From: Anaerolineae bacterium
GTDB taxonomy: Bacteria; Chloroflexota; Anaerolineae; Promineifilales; Promineifilaceae
Direction: 5' to 3'
DNA: 8,298 nt
Assembly (NCBI GenBank): GCA_014879345.1
Contig: JACSSI010000183.1
Location: 1-8,298 of the forward strand
Part shown: piece after piece, positions 1-6,708 of the stretch
How positions within the stretch are numbered: the first letter of the stretch is position 1
Layout: each line of letters opens with the position of its first letter
The notes under the pieces: generated by a model
The model's input: only the letters and a program-made list of their open reading frames with translations
What the model was told of the DNA's origin: nothing
The model's database searches: none
Translations under genes and position numbers: made by a program

Positions 1-487
1 TGTATTCAGAACTTCCGAAACAATATCTTGTCTCATCGGACATAGAAGAATCGTATGGTATTGATAAATAGTTTGTGTCGTTATCGAGAAGATAAACATC
101 AACGCACAAACTAGTGTCTTTACAGTTTGCTCTAACTTCAATACGTCGTTCTGTGTCAAAACTACCCCCCATAAAAGTTCCTACTGTACCTTTGCCTTCC
201 CATGTACCAATAAGAGTGCTAAATACAGGAGTTTGGGTTGGTATAGTAGTTGAGGTTGAGGTCGGTGTGACGGTTGGGACAAAGGTGCTTGTGGAAAGGG
301 GTCGGGGTGTATTTGTTGCTTCAGGAACTGGCGTGTCCGTTATTATGGACTTAATTGTCATTGTGGAAGTTGCTTTATCTGATAAATGTTCTGTGGTATT
401 GGACTTATTTGATTGATTATTACAAGCAGTTGTTAATAAAGTAATGATTAAGAAAAAAATGGCGAAGAATTCTTCTTTTGTAGTCAT
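1..487 (-). CDS. Putative lipoprotein with Thr/Pro-rich stalk, partial (C-terminus beyond left edge)
   Basis: Translating the minus strand from the ATG at 487-485 gives 162 codons with no stop before the window edge, so the gene is incomplete. GGAAGG lies about 4-5 bases before the ATG. Residues 7-21 form a hydrophobic signal segment ending LLTTAC. Cys22 is the probable lipidated residue, though the lipobox is imperfect (Thr at -3) and the n-region has one Lys and two Glu. Residues 23-92 are low-complexity and rich in Thr, Ser and Pro, typical of a stalk lifting a domain off the membrane. A globular part begins near LIGTWEGKG (92-100) and contains Cys122, Cys128 and Cys156, which could form disulfides outside the cytoplasm. 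The GTWEG start followed by strand-like segments suggests a small beta-barrel; that fold is a guess. The gene lies 68 bases downstream of the CHAT-WD40 gene on the same strand, so co-transcription is likely. Function unknown. Confidence 0.8.
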   Translation of the reverse strand, partial: MTTKEEFFAIFFLIITLLTTACNNQSNKSNTTEHLSDKATSTMTIKSIITDTPVPEATNTPRPLSTSTFVPTVTPTSTSTTIPTQTPVFSTLIGTWEGKGTVGTFMGGSFDTERRIEVRANCKDTSLCVDVYLLDNDTNYLSIPYDSSMSDETRYCFGSSEY

Positions 488-555
488 GATTCCTTCCCTT
501 TGCTAAATTTGAGATAGATTGTAGCTGTAAAGGTTTTTAAGTTAGACAAGTTCAG

Positions 556-3500
556 TCAATTGGAACATGTTTTTCGATAATTCTCTTGAGGGAAATACGT
601 TTCCCACTCTAAAAAGGTTAAATTACGTCCAACTGTATGACAAGCTAGATCAACCAATATGTCCATTTGAAGAGGCCATAAACGAACTTCTTCAAAATGG
701 CCTGTTATCAGCCAATTTCCGTCTGGAGAAAATATTACATGACCAAAAGAACTATTTTCTGTCATGCTGATAAAATCCGAAACCAAATTATTATCAGAGT
801 ACAAATTCCATAGCTTAGTCGGTTCACGCTCGTATATCGTGCCTCCTCCTTCAAGAGCTAACCATTGTCCATCTGGACTAAATGCTAGAGATTTACCGGT
901 AAGTACTTGCGGGGATTCCTCAATCTCAGATGATTTCCACAAACTAACACTCCCGTTCCAATCATGATAAAATCCTGTAGAAGCGGCAAACCATTGCCCA
1001 TCAGGGCTAAAAGCCATATCCTCAATATAGGTGCCTAAGTCAGATAAAGTATGAATTATTTGTTGATTTGCTAAGTTTAAGATACGAATGGTGGCTTTAG
1101 AGGATGTTGCTCCCATATCATCATCACTGCCAATGGCTAGCCATTTTCCATCAGGGCTAAAAGCAAGCGAAGTGACTTTCTCCCCATTGATAGTTAAAAC
1201 ATTTTCCTTGCTTAGTGTTTCTAAGTTCCAAAAATCAACCCTGCCATCATTTCCTCCGGTAGCAAGCCATTGTTTATCAGGACTAAACGCTATATCTAAA
1301 ACTTCATTATCATTGGATAATGTAAATATGGGACTATCCCAATTTTGCAGAGATGTATCCCAGAAATCAATATCCCCCTCTCTGGTACCCGTTGCAAACC
1401 ATGTGCCATCTGGGTTGAATGCCAAACTCACCACCGATTTGTCTTGGATATTTAAATCACTTGGTGGAGAATCTGTTGCTTGTAAATCCCAAATTTTGTT
1501 GACATTTCCACTTGTCCCGCCTGTTCCGCCTGTAGCGACAAGCCAATGACCATCCGGGCTTATAGCCAATTCTTTTATAGAATTACGCTCATTACTAAGT
1601 GTCATGTAGCCAGTTCCAGCTATTTGACCATGTGCAGTTTTTAAACGAGTAAAATCCCATAAACGTGCAGTGTTGTCCCAACTTGCGGTTGCTATCCAAC
1701 GATTATCAGGACTGAAAGCAATGTCTACCACATAAAGTTCATGGCCTTTGAGGAGTGCCGGTTGATCGTAAGAAGAAGGTGTCGATATGTTCCATAAAAC
1801 ACCAGTATTATCTTGGCTTGTTGCAGCCAGCCATTGATTATCATGACTAAAAACTATTTGAGATAAACCAGAACGAATTGGCAATCCTGATTCAGAAAAC
1901 ACTTGTGTCGTGATACCAGATAAAATTAGAGGAGGGGTATTTAAATTCTCTTCTGAGGAGATGTCCCATACTGAAATAGAATTGATGTCAGAAATGGCCA
2001 ATAAATTACTATCGGGGCTAATTGCGATGTCCCAGTTAGATAAATCTGTTGGGCCAGGGAGTGTGATAGGCCTAGCTTCAAGATTTCCCATGTTCCAAAG
2101 CAATATATTGGCTTGCTCCCCGATAATGGCTCCACTTGATGTAACCAGCCATTTACCATTAGGACTGAAGTCTATGTTTGTGACTCCGATATCATGTCCT
2201 GTCAAAATGAGCTGCGATCCCAATTGGGGTAAATTTGAAACTTCCTGCAAAATTGCATTTTCGCCCTTTTCACCAATAGCAAGCCATTCATCATTGGGAC
2301 TAAACGCTAGATTCACAACATCATTTGTATGATTAGTAAAAATGATAGGGTCGGAATCTATACTGAGTAAATCCCAAATGTAAACGTTAGTATCTGTTGC
2401 GGTTGCTAACCAACGATTGTTATGACTAAATGTTGCATTACAACCGGTGAGTATATGACTTTCTGCATTTTTTGATGTTAACAATCTTGTCAAATCCCAA
2501 AGTACAGAATTATCCCATTCCATACATAGACCGGTAGCCGTAGTTACTAACCAACGATTATCTGAACTGAAATTCATATTGTCTACGTGAGCATCTAGGT
2601 CATCATTGTGCAAAATAATTGGCTCTACAATAGATTTACCTAACTCCCATAATCGCACTGTATGTTTATGTGATACTTCATTACTTGATGTATGGTCATC
2701 TATCGCTGTTGCTAATAGTTGCCCATCTAGACTAAATGCTACTGCAGAAACATGATCTTCTTGAATACCTAGTCCAATTCCACCAATTTTTGCAAGATTA
2801 TCACGTAAGGCTTGTTCAGCATCTCCAGTAGGAGCTTCTTTATGGGAGTACGTTGCAAATATTGATTCAATAGCAAGTAGAATACCTAACTGAGGAAATT
2901 CTGTGCTTATTATTTGAGATTCCGCTGCTAACTCATGAGCAAGGACAATTCGCTTTTGTTGCTCTTCAGCAATTTGAGCAGATACGGCTGTTGCACCAAG
3001 TTCAGCTTGAACTGTCACTTCTGCTTGTGCATAAGCGCGTTGAGTTGCTTCTGCAACGGCCGTTCCCCTAGCCTCTACTTCTCTTTCTTGTGCATAAAAC
3101 CGTTGGGTCGCTTCTGCTTCAGCTGTTGCCCTTGCTACTGTTTCTCCTTCTGATGCATTTACCGCATTAGACAAGGCAAGAAGTCCAAATAATGCGGCAA
3201 TTACAAATGCGGTGGCGAAAATGATAGCAGGCCAATTTCGGGCATGACGAAAAAGATTGCTAGATTCACTTTGTAAATATAGAACGGGTGCAAATACATC
3301 TCGTGTAAAACTAACATTGTGGCGATGTTCATCTCGCGTCACGCCGACATTTGGGCGATGCTCATCTAAAATTGATTTACGCGCTTCGGAAAGCGCAATA
3401 TCGACAGGGCGAAAACTGGCAAGGGCTTCAAAAAAACGAGCCGTGAGGGGTTCGGTGGTAGGATTATCAGGAACATTTGTTGTGATATATTGCATCGAGA

Positions 3501-4374
3501 CAACAGAGGATAATTTAGCTTTAACATTGTTTCCATCACGTATCAGGCTTTCTACAAAACTCGCATCCTCAGAGGATTCGGTTTTGGCAGTGTCACAGGC
3601 AGCAAGAAAAACTAACCTTACATGCTTCCCTTGGAGGATACGAGCTAAAATTAAACTTGATACTTTGTCACTAGCTTTATTATCATTTTCAAGAAAAATA
3701 CCCTTGTTATCGCCATGACCAGCATGACCGGCAAAGCAGAAAATATGGTAATCTTCATCGAGAAGTTTTGATTGCAGTTTATCCCGTGTGGCATGTCCAA
3801 GAATTTCAAAGTGGATTTTTTTGTTTTTGGACAAAAGGGTTTTGATTTTTTCAGCTGACTCTTGTAGTTCTAAATCAAGTTGGTCTTCAGGGTTTGCCCA
3901 GGCATAAAGTATTTTTAATTTTCCACGCACTGGAACTTCGTTTATTACCGAAGTGTCTTTGAATCCACGCACAAGTGGATAGTCGCTGTTTAACCCAATA
4001 AAGTCATGATTATCATGCATTATTTCCCAAGGAAGATTGGCCAACTCAGGGGGATCAACTAATAGCTTGATGCGAATACCATTTGGTTCTTTGACAGATG
4101 CCCGAATACGACCCAATGCATTAGCTATGCTAGGTGTAAACACAGCATGATATAGTGCTTGTCCAAGGCTCGTGAATTGCGACAATGAAACCCTTTGAAC
4201 TTTGATAGGGTCTTGAAATAAATTTAGTATTTTTTTTAGTTTTGCGTTGGGATCCCAAATGAAAGGATGTGGCTCAACAATAATATCATTATTAGGATCT
4301 AGTGCTTGAATTTGATATTGTTGTTGGTGTTTTGTGATTTTAATTGTGAATGAACCGACAATGTGATTAGCCAT
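556..4374 (-). CDS. CHAT-domain (caspase-like) protein with TM helix, coiled-coil stalk and C-terminal WD40 propellers
   Basis: 1272 residues from the ATG at 4374-4372, chosen because AGGGGA lies just upstream; in-frame ATGs at 4392 and 4401 lack a ribosome site. Residues about 150-368 match the CHAT domain (clan CD cysteine peptidase): His217 in CFAGHAGHGD and Cys260 in VFLAACDTA are the expected catalytic pair, and the conserved PWEIM and GLNSDYPLVRGF stretches precede them. A tandem 11-residue duplication follows (337-358). One hydrophobic helix spans 381-401. Residues 408-488 are Ala/Glu/Thr-rich with repeated EATQR-YAQ, probably coiled coil, followed by the LAAESQ...LLAIES linker (482-503) usual before WD40 arrays in such proteins. 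About 15 WD40 repeats (FSPDG-WLATG...LWD) fill 540-1236, enough for two seven-bladed propellers. The tail ACHTVGRNLTFLEWETYFP...YRKTC resembles the conserved end of bacterial TM-WD40 proteins. There is no signal peptide. Predicted role: regulated protease of a conflict or signalling system; substrate unknown. It diverges from the EACC1-like gene. Confidence 0.92.
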   Translation of the reverse strand: MANHIVGSFTIKITKHQQQYQIQALDPNNDIIVEPHPFIWDPNAKLKKILNLFQDPIKVQRVSLSQFTSLGQALYHAVFTPSIANALGRIRASVKEPNGIRIKLLVDPPELANLPWEIMHDNHDFIGLNSDYPLVRGFKDTSVINEVPVRGKLKILYAWANPEDQLDLELQESAEKIKTLLSKNKKIHFEILGHATRDKLQSKLLDEDYHIFCFAGHAGHGDNKGIFLENDNKASDKVSSLILARILQGKHVRLVFLAACDTAKTESSEDASFVESLIRDGNNVKAKLSSVVSMQYITTNVPDNPTTEPLTARFFEALASFRPVDIALSEARKSILDEHRPNVGVTRDEHRHNVSFTRDVFAPVLYLQSESSNLFRHARNWPAIIFATAFVIAALFGLLALSNAVNASEGETVARATAEAEATQRFYAQEREVEARGTAVAEATQRAYAQAEVTVQAELGATAVSAQIAEEQQKRIVLAHELAAESQIISTEFPQLGILLAIESIFATYSHKEAPTGDAEQALRDNLAKIGGIGLGIQEDHVSAVAFSLDGQLLATAIDDHTSSNEVSHKHTVRLWELGKSIVEPIILHNDDLDAHVDNMNFSSDNRWLVTTATGLCMEWDNSVLWDLTRLLTSKNAESHILTGCNATFSHNNRWLATATDTNVYIWDLLSIDSDPIIFTNHTNDVVNLAFSPNDEWLAIGEKGENAILQEVSNLPQLGSQLILTGHDIGVTNIDFSPNGKWLVTSSGAIIGEQANILLWNMGNLEARPITLPGPTDLSNWDIAISPDSNLLAISDINSISVWDISSEENLNTPPLILSGITTQVFSESGLPIRSGLSQIVFSHDNQWLAATSQDNTGVLWNISTPSSYDQPALLKGHELYVVDIAFSPDNRWIATASWDNTARLWDFTRLKTAHGQIAGTGYMTLSNERNSIKELAISPDGHWLVATGGTGGTSGNVNKIWDLQATDSPPSDLNIQDKSVVSLAFNPDGTWFATGTREGDIDFWDTSLQNWDSPIFTLSNDNEVLDIAFSPDKQWLATGGNDGRVDFWNLETLSKENVLTINGEKVTSLAFSPDGKWLAIGSDDDMGATSSKATIRILNLANQQIIHTLSDLGTYIEDMAFSPDGQWFAASTGFYHDWNGSVSLWKSSEIEESPQVLTGKSLAFSPDGQWLALEGGGTIYEREPTKLWNLYSDNNLVSDFISMTENSSFGHVIFSPDGNWLITGHFEEVRLWPLQMDILVDLACHTVGRNLTFLEWETYFPQENYRKTCSN
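667..2757 (-). repeat. WD40 repeat array (about 15 units)
   Basis: This is the coding stretch for residues 540-1236 of the CHAT protein. Each unit carries a version of FSPDG-WLA followed by a VRLWDL-type strand. I count about 15 starts, beginning with VAFSLDGQLLATA and ending with VIFSPDGNWLITG. On the plus strand the repeats appear as recurring cca-tcagg-actaaa-gc blocks. The units have clearly diverged from one another in DNA and protein, so this is not a recently expanded array. Several units (1, 5, 9, 12) carry longer loops than usual. Fifteen starts slightly exceed two seven-bladed propellers, so one unit may be degenerate or part of the linker. Confidence 0.88.
3026..3117 (-). repeat. 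63-base period repeat in the stalk coding region
   Basis: The stretches 3026-3054 and 3089-3117 are 24/29 identical and sit 63 bases (21 codons) apart. They encode EATQRAYAQ and EATQRFYAQ in the Ala/Glu/Thr-rich stalk after the membrane helix. They look like an internal duplication that lengthened the coiled-coil stalk. Confidence 0.75.
3301..3366 (-). repeat. Tandem 33-base duplication after the CHAT domain
   Basis: The two units 3301-3333 and 3334-3366 match at 24 of 33 positions and encode DEHRPNVGVTR and DEHRHNVSFTR back to back (residues 337-358). The copies stay in frame and have drifted, so the duplication is old and has been kept. It lies near the end of the CHAT domain and before the membrane helix. 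Confidence 0.8.
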
Positions 4375-4515
4375 TTGTTCCCCTATTAACATATAGCACA
4401 ATTGAGTACAATAAGGACGTTATTTTAGGTATCAGTAGGGCAAATCGGCAAGGGGTAAATTTTCCTAATTTAGCTGAATCCCTTGCAATCTACTGAGATA
4501 TTATGTGGAGTTGAA
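4375..4515. promoter_or_regulatory. Divergent intergenic region with presumed back-to-back promoters
   Basis: These 141 bases separate the start of the CHAT-WD40 gene (minus) from the start of the EACC1-like gene (plus), so promoters for both should lie here. No convincing -35/-10 pair was found. Candidates are TTGAGT at 4402-4407 for the plus strand, with only weak T-rich matches downstream, and TATATG on the minus strand just before the CHAT ribosome site. The arrangement implies shared regulation of the two genes, which is inference. Confidence 0.45.
4456..4472. promoter_or_regulatory. Perfect 6-bp inverted repeat, possible operator
   Basis: TAAATT (4456-4461) and AATTTA (4467-4472) are perfect reverse complements separated by five bases, 43 bases before the EACC1-like start codon. 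The shape suits a dimeric regulator. The short AT-rich arms mean chance is a real alternative. Confidence 0.25.
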
Positions 4516-4941
4516 ATGGAAAGCCAAGAGCGGATTGAGTTAGATGTCATCATTACAGGACCTATCGGTATAACAAATAGGGAACTAGCCAAGTTGAGAA
4601 CAGAATTATTTACTGAAATGGAAGAAGATTTGTCTAGTGAGGATGTAGAAATGTACCAAGTGGCTGCATCACGTAGCGTGGATCCCGTTACTATTGGAAC
4701 CATTAGTCTGGTGTTGCTGCCCATAGTTATTGGTAAGGTTGCCGACTCTTTAATCAAATTTTTTGTGCCTAGTAAAGATAGCTCTGTGACACTTTCTGTA
4801 TTGATTGGAGATCCCCCAAAAGAACAAATACTTACTTACGATCCTCGTACTACTTCCCCCGATGAAGTGAAGTCCTGGATTGATACAATAGAACAATTAG
4901 TACAAGTTGAAAATACACCTGATGATGACAAAAAGTCGTGA
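4516..4941 (+). CDS. EACC1-like effector-associated constant component
   Basis: 141 residues. The start at ATG 4516 is chosen because GGAG (4507-4510) lies five bases upstream; an in-frame TTG at 4483 has no such site. Residues 6-16 look like a first beta strand (RIELDVIITGP). Residues 20-46 are helical and acidic, including a LAKLRTELFTEMEEDL segment. Residues 57-82 are hydrophobic (VTIGTISLVLLPIVIGKVADSLIKFF). Residues 90-109 return to strands, and 115-131 form an acidic helix ending IDTIEQLVQ. This order (strand, helix, hydrophobic helix, strands, final helix) matches my recollection of EACC1, a small protein found beside CHAT, caspase and other effectors in predicted conflict systems. It is divergent to a CHAT effector, which supports the call. 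Role inferred: partner that couples or restrains the CHAT protein. The family call rests on recognition and context, since no search was run. It could instead be an unrelated small membrane-associated protein. Confidence 0.68.
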   Translation: MESQERIELDVIITGPIGITNRELAKLRTELFTEMEEDLSSEDVEMYQVAASRSVDPVTIGTISLVLLPIVIGKVADSLIKFFVPSKDSSVTLSVLIGDPPKEQILTYDPRTTSPDEVKSWIDTIEQLVQVENTPDDDKKS

Positions 4942-5086
4942 GCAATGATGCAACGATTTTAAATGCCAGCTATCTGTTTTACCGGCGCTTTAACTTTGTT
5001 GATGTGAATTAGTAGCCATCTTTCTTCACAAGTGTAATATCCCCTTATTTGTGATCATCGGCTAACGCCGCCTATGGTATGAGGCT

Positions 5087-5108
5087 TGTTTGGGCAGCTG
5101 CCCAAACA
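5087..5108. promoter_or_regulatory. Perfect 22-base palindrome, candidate operator or hairpin
   Basis: The half TGTTTGGGCAG (5087-5097) is followed directly by its exact reverse complement (5098-5108). It ends 34 bases before the start at 5143 and 17 bases before the ribosome site. There is no U-tract after it, so an intrinsic terminator is unlikely. A binding site for a dimeric regulator, or an RNA hairpin in the leader, fits better. Confidence 0.55.
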
Positions 5109-5125
5109 TTTCAACTATCCCAACC

Positions 5126-5131
5126 AGGAGG
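5126..5131 (+). promoter_or_regulatory. Ribosome binding site AGGAGG shared by two overlapping ATGs
   Basis: AGGAGG lies four bases before an ATG at 5136 (a 43-codon frame ending at 5267) and eleven bases before the ATG at 5143 that opens the 220-codon gene. A stop at 5137-5139 in the long frame forces its start to be at or after 5143. The spacing to 5143 is long but workable. Initiation at 5136 would give a short overlapping peptide that could lower expression of the long gene. Confidence 0.55.
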
Positions 5132-5142
5132 CGCAATGATCC

Positions 5143-5805
5143 ATGCCCAAAATCACGATTTTTCACAATCCAAACTTCCTTTATTATCGTGGCGATCACA
5201 AACAGATTATGCCGCCAACACAACCGGTGGCGACGATCTCCGTCCCAGATGGGTTATCGTTGCCTGAATCGCTGGAATTTGGGTATGCCCAGACACAGCA
5301 TCTTGATACCAGTTGGTTCAATAATCCAGGTGTCATGGTACATTTGCGCAGCACGTCGGTTGGTGACTTGATCGCAGACAATGAAGGCAATCTGCATGTT
5401 GTTGAGTCGTTTGGCTTTCAGCCCTATCAGCCTAAAGCCATCGCGCCTGTTCATAAGTTAGCAGAAGCATACCGTTTGTTGGAAACGGCCGTTGACGAAA
5501 GCAATCATCATTCTTTGGTTACGGCCGTGCATCAAGCTTTGGCTGCCATCCGTCATTCCCTATCTGCAGAAGGATATCTGGACAGCGAATCCCCTATTCT
5601 TTGGGATAAGGCCCAGTCGGGCGATTTGGTTGGTAATGCAGATGTCGGTCAGTTTCGGATCATTGCCCGTAAACTGCGTCCTAAGTGGCGTGCGAAACGG
5701 CTGTTAGCGCATATCTCCAATGCCCAAATCTGGATAGATAGCCCACGTACTTGGGCAGTCCTCGTCCCAGTAAACGAGGCTGAAACATCCCTTTCCCACA
5801 CATAA
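5143..5805 (+). CDS. Hypothetical protein with RSTSVGD...SFGF motif (mobile-element type)
   Basis: 220 residues, function not recognised. The start is the first possible one because a stop in the same frame lies at 5137-5139. Residues 46-95 hold the most recognisable part: RSTSVGD (69-75) followed by ESFGFQPY (88-95). I associate this pattern with small proteins of plasmids and integrative elements that have no assigned function; that is memory, not a search. Residues 104-142 are helical, and a basic stretch RKLRPKWRAKR lies near 175-185, which could contact nucleic acid. No signal peptide or membrane segment is visible. The codons include two copies of ACGGCCGT read as Thr-Ala-Val. Base composition resembles the genes to its right and differs from the CHAT region to its left. 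It is followed by a hairpin and then the radC-family gene on the same strand. Confidence 0.75.
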   Translation: MPKITIFHNPNFLYYRGDHKQIMPPTQPVATISVPDGLSLPESLEFGYAQTQHLDTSWFNNPGVMVHLRSTSVGDLIADNEGNLHVVESFGFQPYQPKAIAPVHKLAEAYRLLETAVDESNHHSLVTAVHQALAAIRHSLSAEGYLDSESPILWDKAQSGDLVGNADVGQFRIIARKLRPKWRAKRLLAHISNAQIWIDSPRTWAVLVPVNEAETSLSHT

Positions 5806-5814
5806 ACAAGAAAA

Positions 5815-5842
5815 AAGCCGAACCAATGATAGGGTTCGGCTT
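5815..5842 (-). terminator. Hairpin terminator, U-tract on the minus-strand reading
   Basis: AAGCCGAACC (5815-5824) and GGTTCGGCTT (5833-5842) form a perfect 10-bp stem with an eight-base loop. The run of A at 5811-5816 becomes a U-run after the stem when read on the minus strand, making an intrinsic terminator in that direction. Read on the plus strand, only two T follow, so termination of the 5143-5805 gene, nine bases away, would be weak unless the stem alone suffices. Confidence 0.7.
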
Positions 5843-5979
5843 CATCGAACATGTTCCCCTCTGCTGAAGGCCTTGTTCATTGCCCCGCTTGATTTCTACC
5901 CCGCCGGTTCGGGCATCGACGGCTTGTGCCTAGTATACGCCAAAATACCCGGCGGACGAACCCCTCAAAGGACAATCTC

Positions 5980-6708
5980 ATGACAACCCAATTAACTTTT
6001 AGCTACCTGCAACAGCAGCAGCTGGTCAATACGCCGCGCCGCCGCATCTGTGATCTGCCAACTGAGGAACGGCCGTTGTGCCGTCTGTCTCACCATGGCG
6101 CAGACACCCTGGCCACAACAGAGTTGTTGGCTTTGGTTTTGGGCACAGCTGATGCCCCCGGCCTTGCCGACGACATCCTGACCCGGTTTGGCTCTTTGCA
6201 TCAACTGGCACGAGCCAGCAAAGCGCAACTCATGAAAATTCATGGGATTGGCGAAGCGCAGGCGGGCCGCCTGGTCGCACTGCTAGCGCTAAGCCGCCGT
6301 TTGCAAGCGCCACCGGCCAACGAAAAGCCGCGAGTCACCAGCCCGGCCGACGGTGCGAACCTTTTGCTGCCGCGCTTGAGTCATCTCGAACGAGAGGAAC
6401 TTCACGTCATCCTGTTGGACACCCGCAACCGGGTGCTGGATATTCAGACCATCTATCGCGGCAGCTTAAACAGCAGCATGATCCGTATCGGCGAAATCTT
6501 CCGCCCGGCCATCGAAGCCCCGGCGGCCGCCATTATTATTGGCCATAATCATCCGAGTGGACAGGCCGACCCGTCGCCTGAAGATATAGCCGTGACCCGC
6601 CAAATCGTGAAAGCGGGCAAGTTGCTGGACATTGAGTTGTTGGATCACCTCATTATCGGACAGGGTGTTTACGTATCATTGAAAGAGAAAAACTTGGGCT
6701 TCGATTGA
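5980..6708 (+). CDS. radC: RadC-family JAB/MPN (JAMM) domain protein
   Basis: 242 residues. The start at ATG 5980 is preceded by AAAGGA (5967-5972) with a seven-base spacer; an in-frame ATG 18 codons upstream at 5926 lacks this. The N-terminal part has the family helical region and a helix-hairpin-helix-like stretch KIHGIGEAQAGRL (86-98). The C-terminal JAB/MPN domain has the full metal-binding pattern: His189 and His191 in GHNHPSG, Ser199 and Asp202, spaced exactly as in JAMM metalloproteins. All hallmark segments are present and the length is normal for the family. Despite the name, a DNA repair role is not established; RadC-like genes are frequent on plasmids, prophages and integrative elements, which fits the neighbours here. 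A possible -10 (TAGTAT, 5931-5936) lies upstream without a clear -35. The 33-base gap to the next gene suggests co-transcription. Confidence 0.95.
   Translation: MTTQLTFSYLQQQQLVNTPRRRICDLPTEERPLCRLSHHGADTLATTELLALVLGTADAPGLADDILTRFGSLHQLARASKAQLMKIHGIGEAQAGRLVALLALSRRLQAPPANEKPRVTSPADGANLLLPRLSHLEREELHVILLDTRNRVLDIQTIYRGSLNSSMIRIGEIFRPAIEAPAAAIIIGHNHPSGQADPSPEDIAVTRQIVKAGKLLDIELLDHLIIGQGVYVSLKEKNLGFD

Larger units (their letters stand above)
4942..5142. other. Gene-free junction between AT-rich and GC-richer DNA
   Basis: No coding region is supported in these 201 bases. A weak hairpin around 4930-4957 (AAAAGTCGT pairing with ACGATTTT, one bulged base) overlaps the end of the EACC1-like gene and might act as a poor terminator. 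TAATAT at 5035-5040 could be a -10 box for the next gene, but no good -35 was seen. The segment ends with a perfect palindrome and an AGGAGG ribosome site. Base composition changes across it. Confidence 0.5.

Noticed and set aside
114..416. Plus-strand 100-codon open frame rich in Val/Gly
   Set aside because: It is antisense to the Thr/Pro-rich lipoprotein stalk, whose minus-strand frame has a start, ribosome site and signal sequence. The Val/Gly richness mirrors Thr/Pro codons.
1088..1549. Plus-strand 153-codon open frame
   Set aside because: It is a mirror of the WD40 repeats; its recurring ASH-PSGLKA pattern is antisense of the FSPDG-WLA repeat.
3257..3718. Plus-strand 153-codon open frame
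   Set aside because: It lies antisense to the CHAT catalytic region, which has intact motifs on the minus strand; there is no supporting ribosome site.
4483..4515. TTG start giving 11 extra residues on the EACC1-like protein
   Set aside because: The ATG at 4516 has GGAG at a five-base spacing; the TTG has no such site.
5051..5076. CGGCTAACGCCG resembling an integron attC arm
   Set aside because: The core does not match RYYYAAC properly, there is no paired GTTRRRY arm and no second copy.
5847..5856. GAACATGTTC palindrome as an SOS (LexA) box upstream of radC
   Set aside because: The GAAC/GTTC arms are separated by two bases where the known box has four, and it is over 120 bases before the start.
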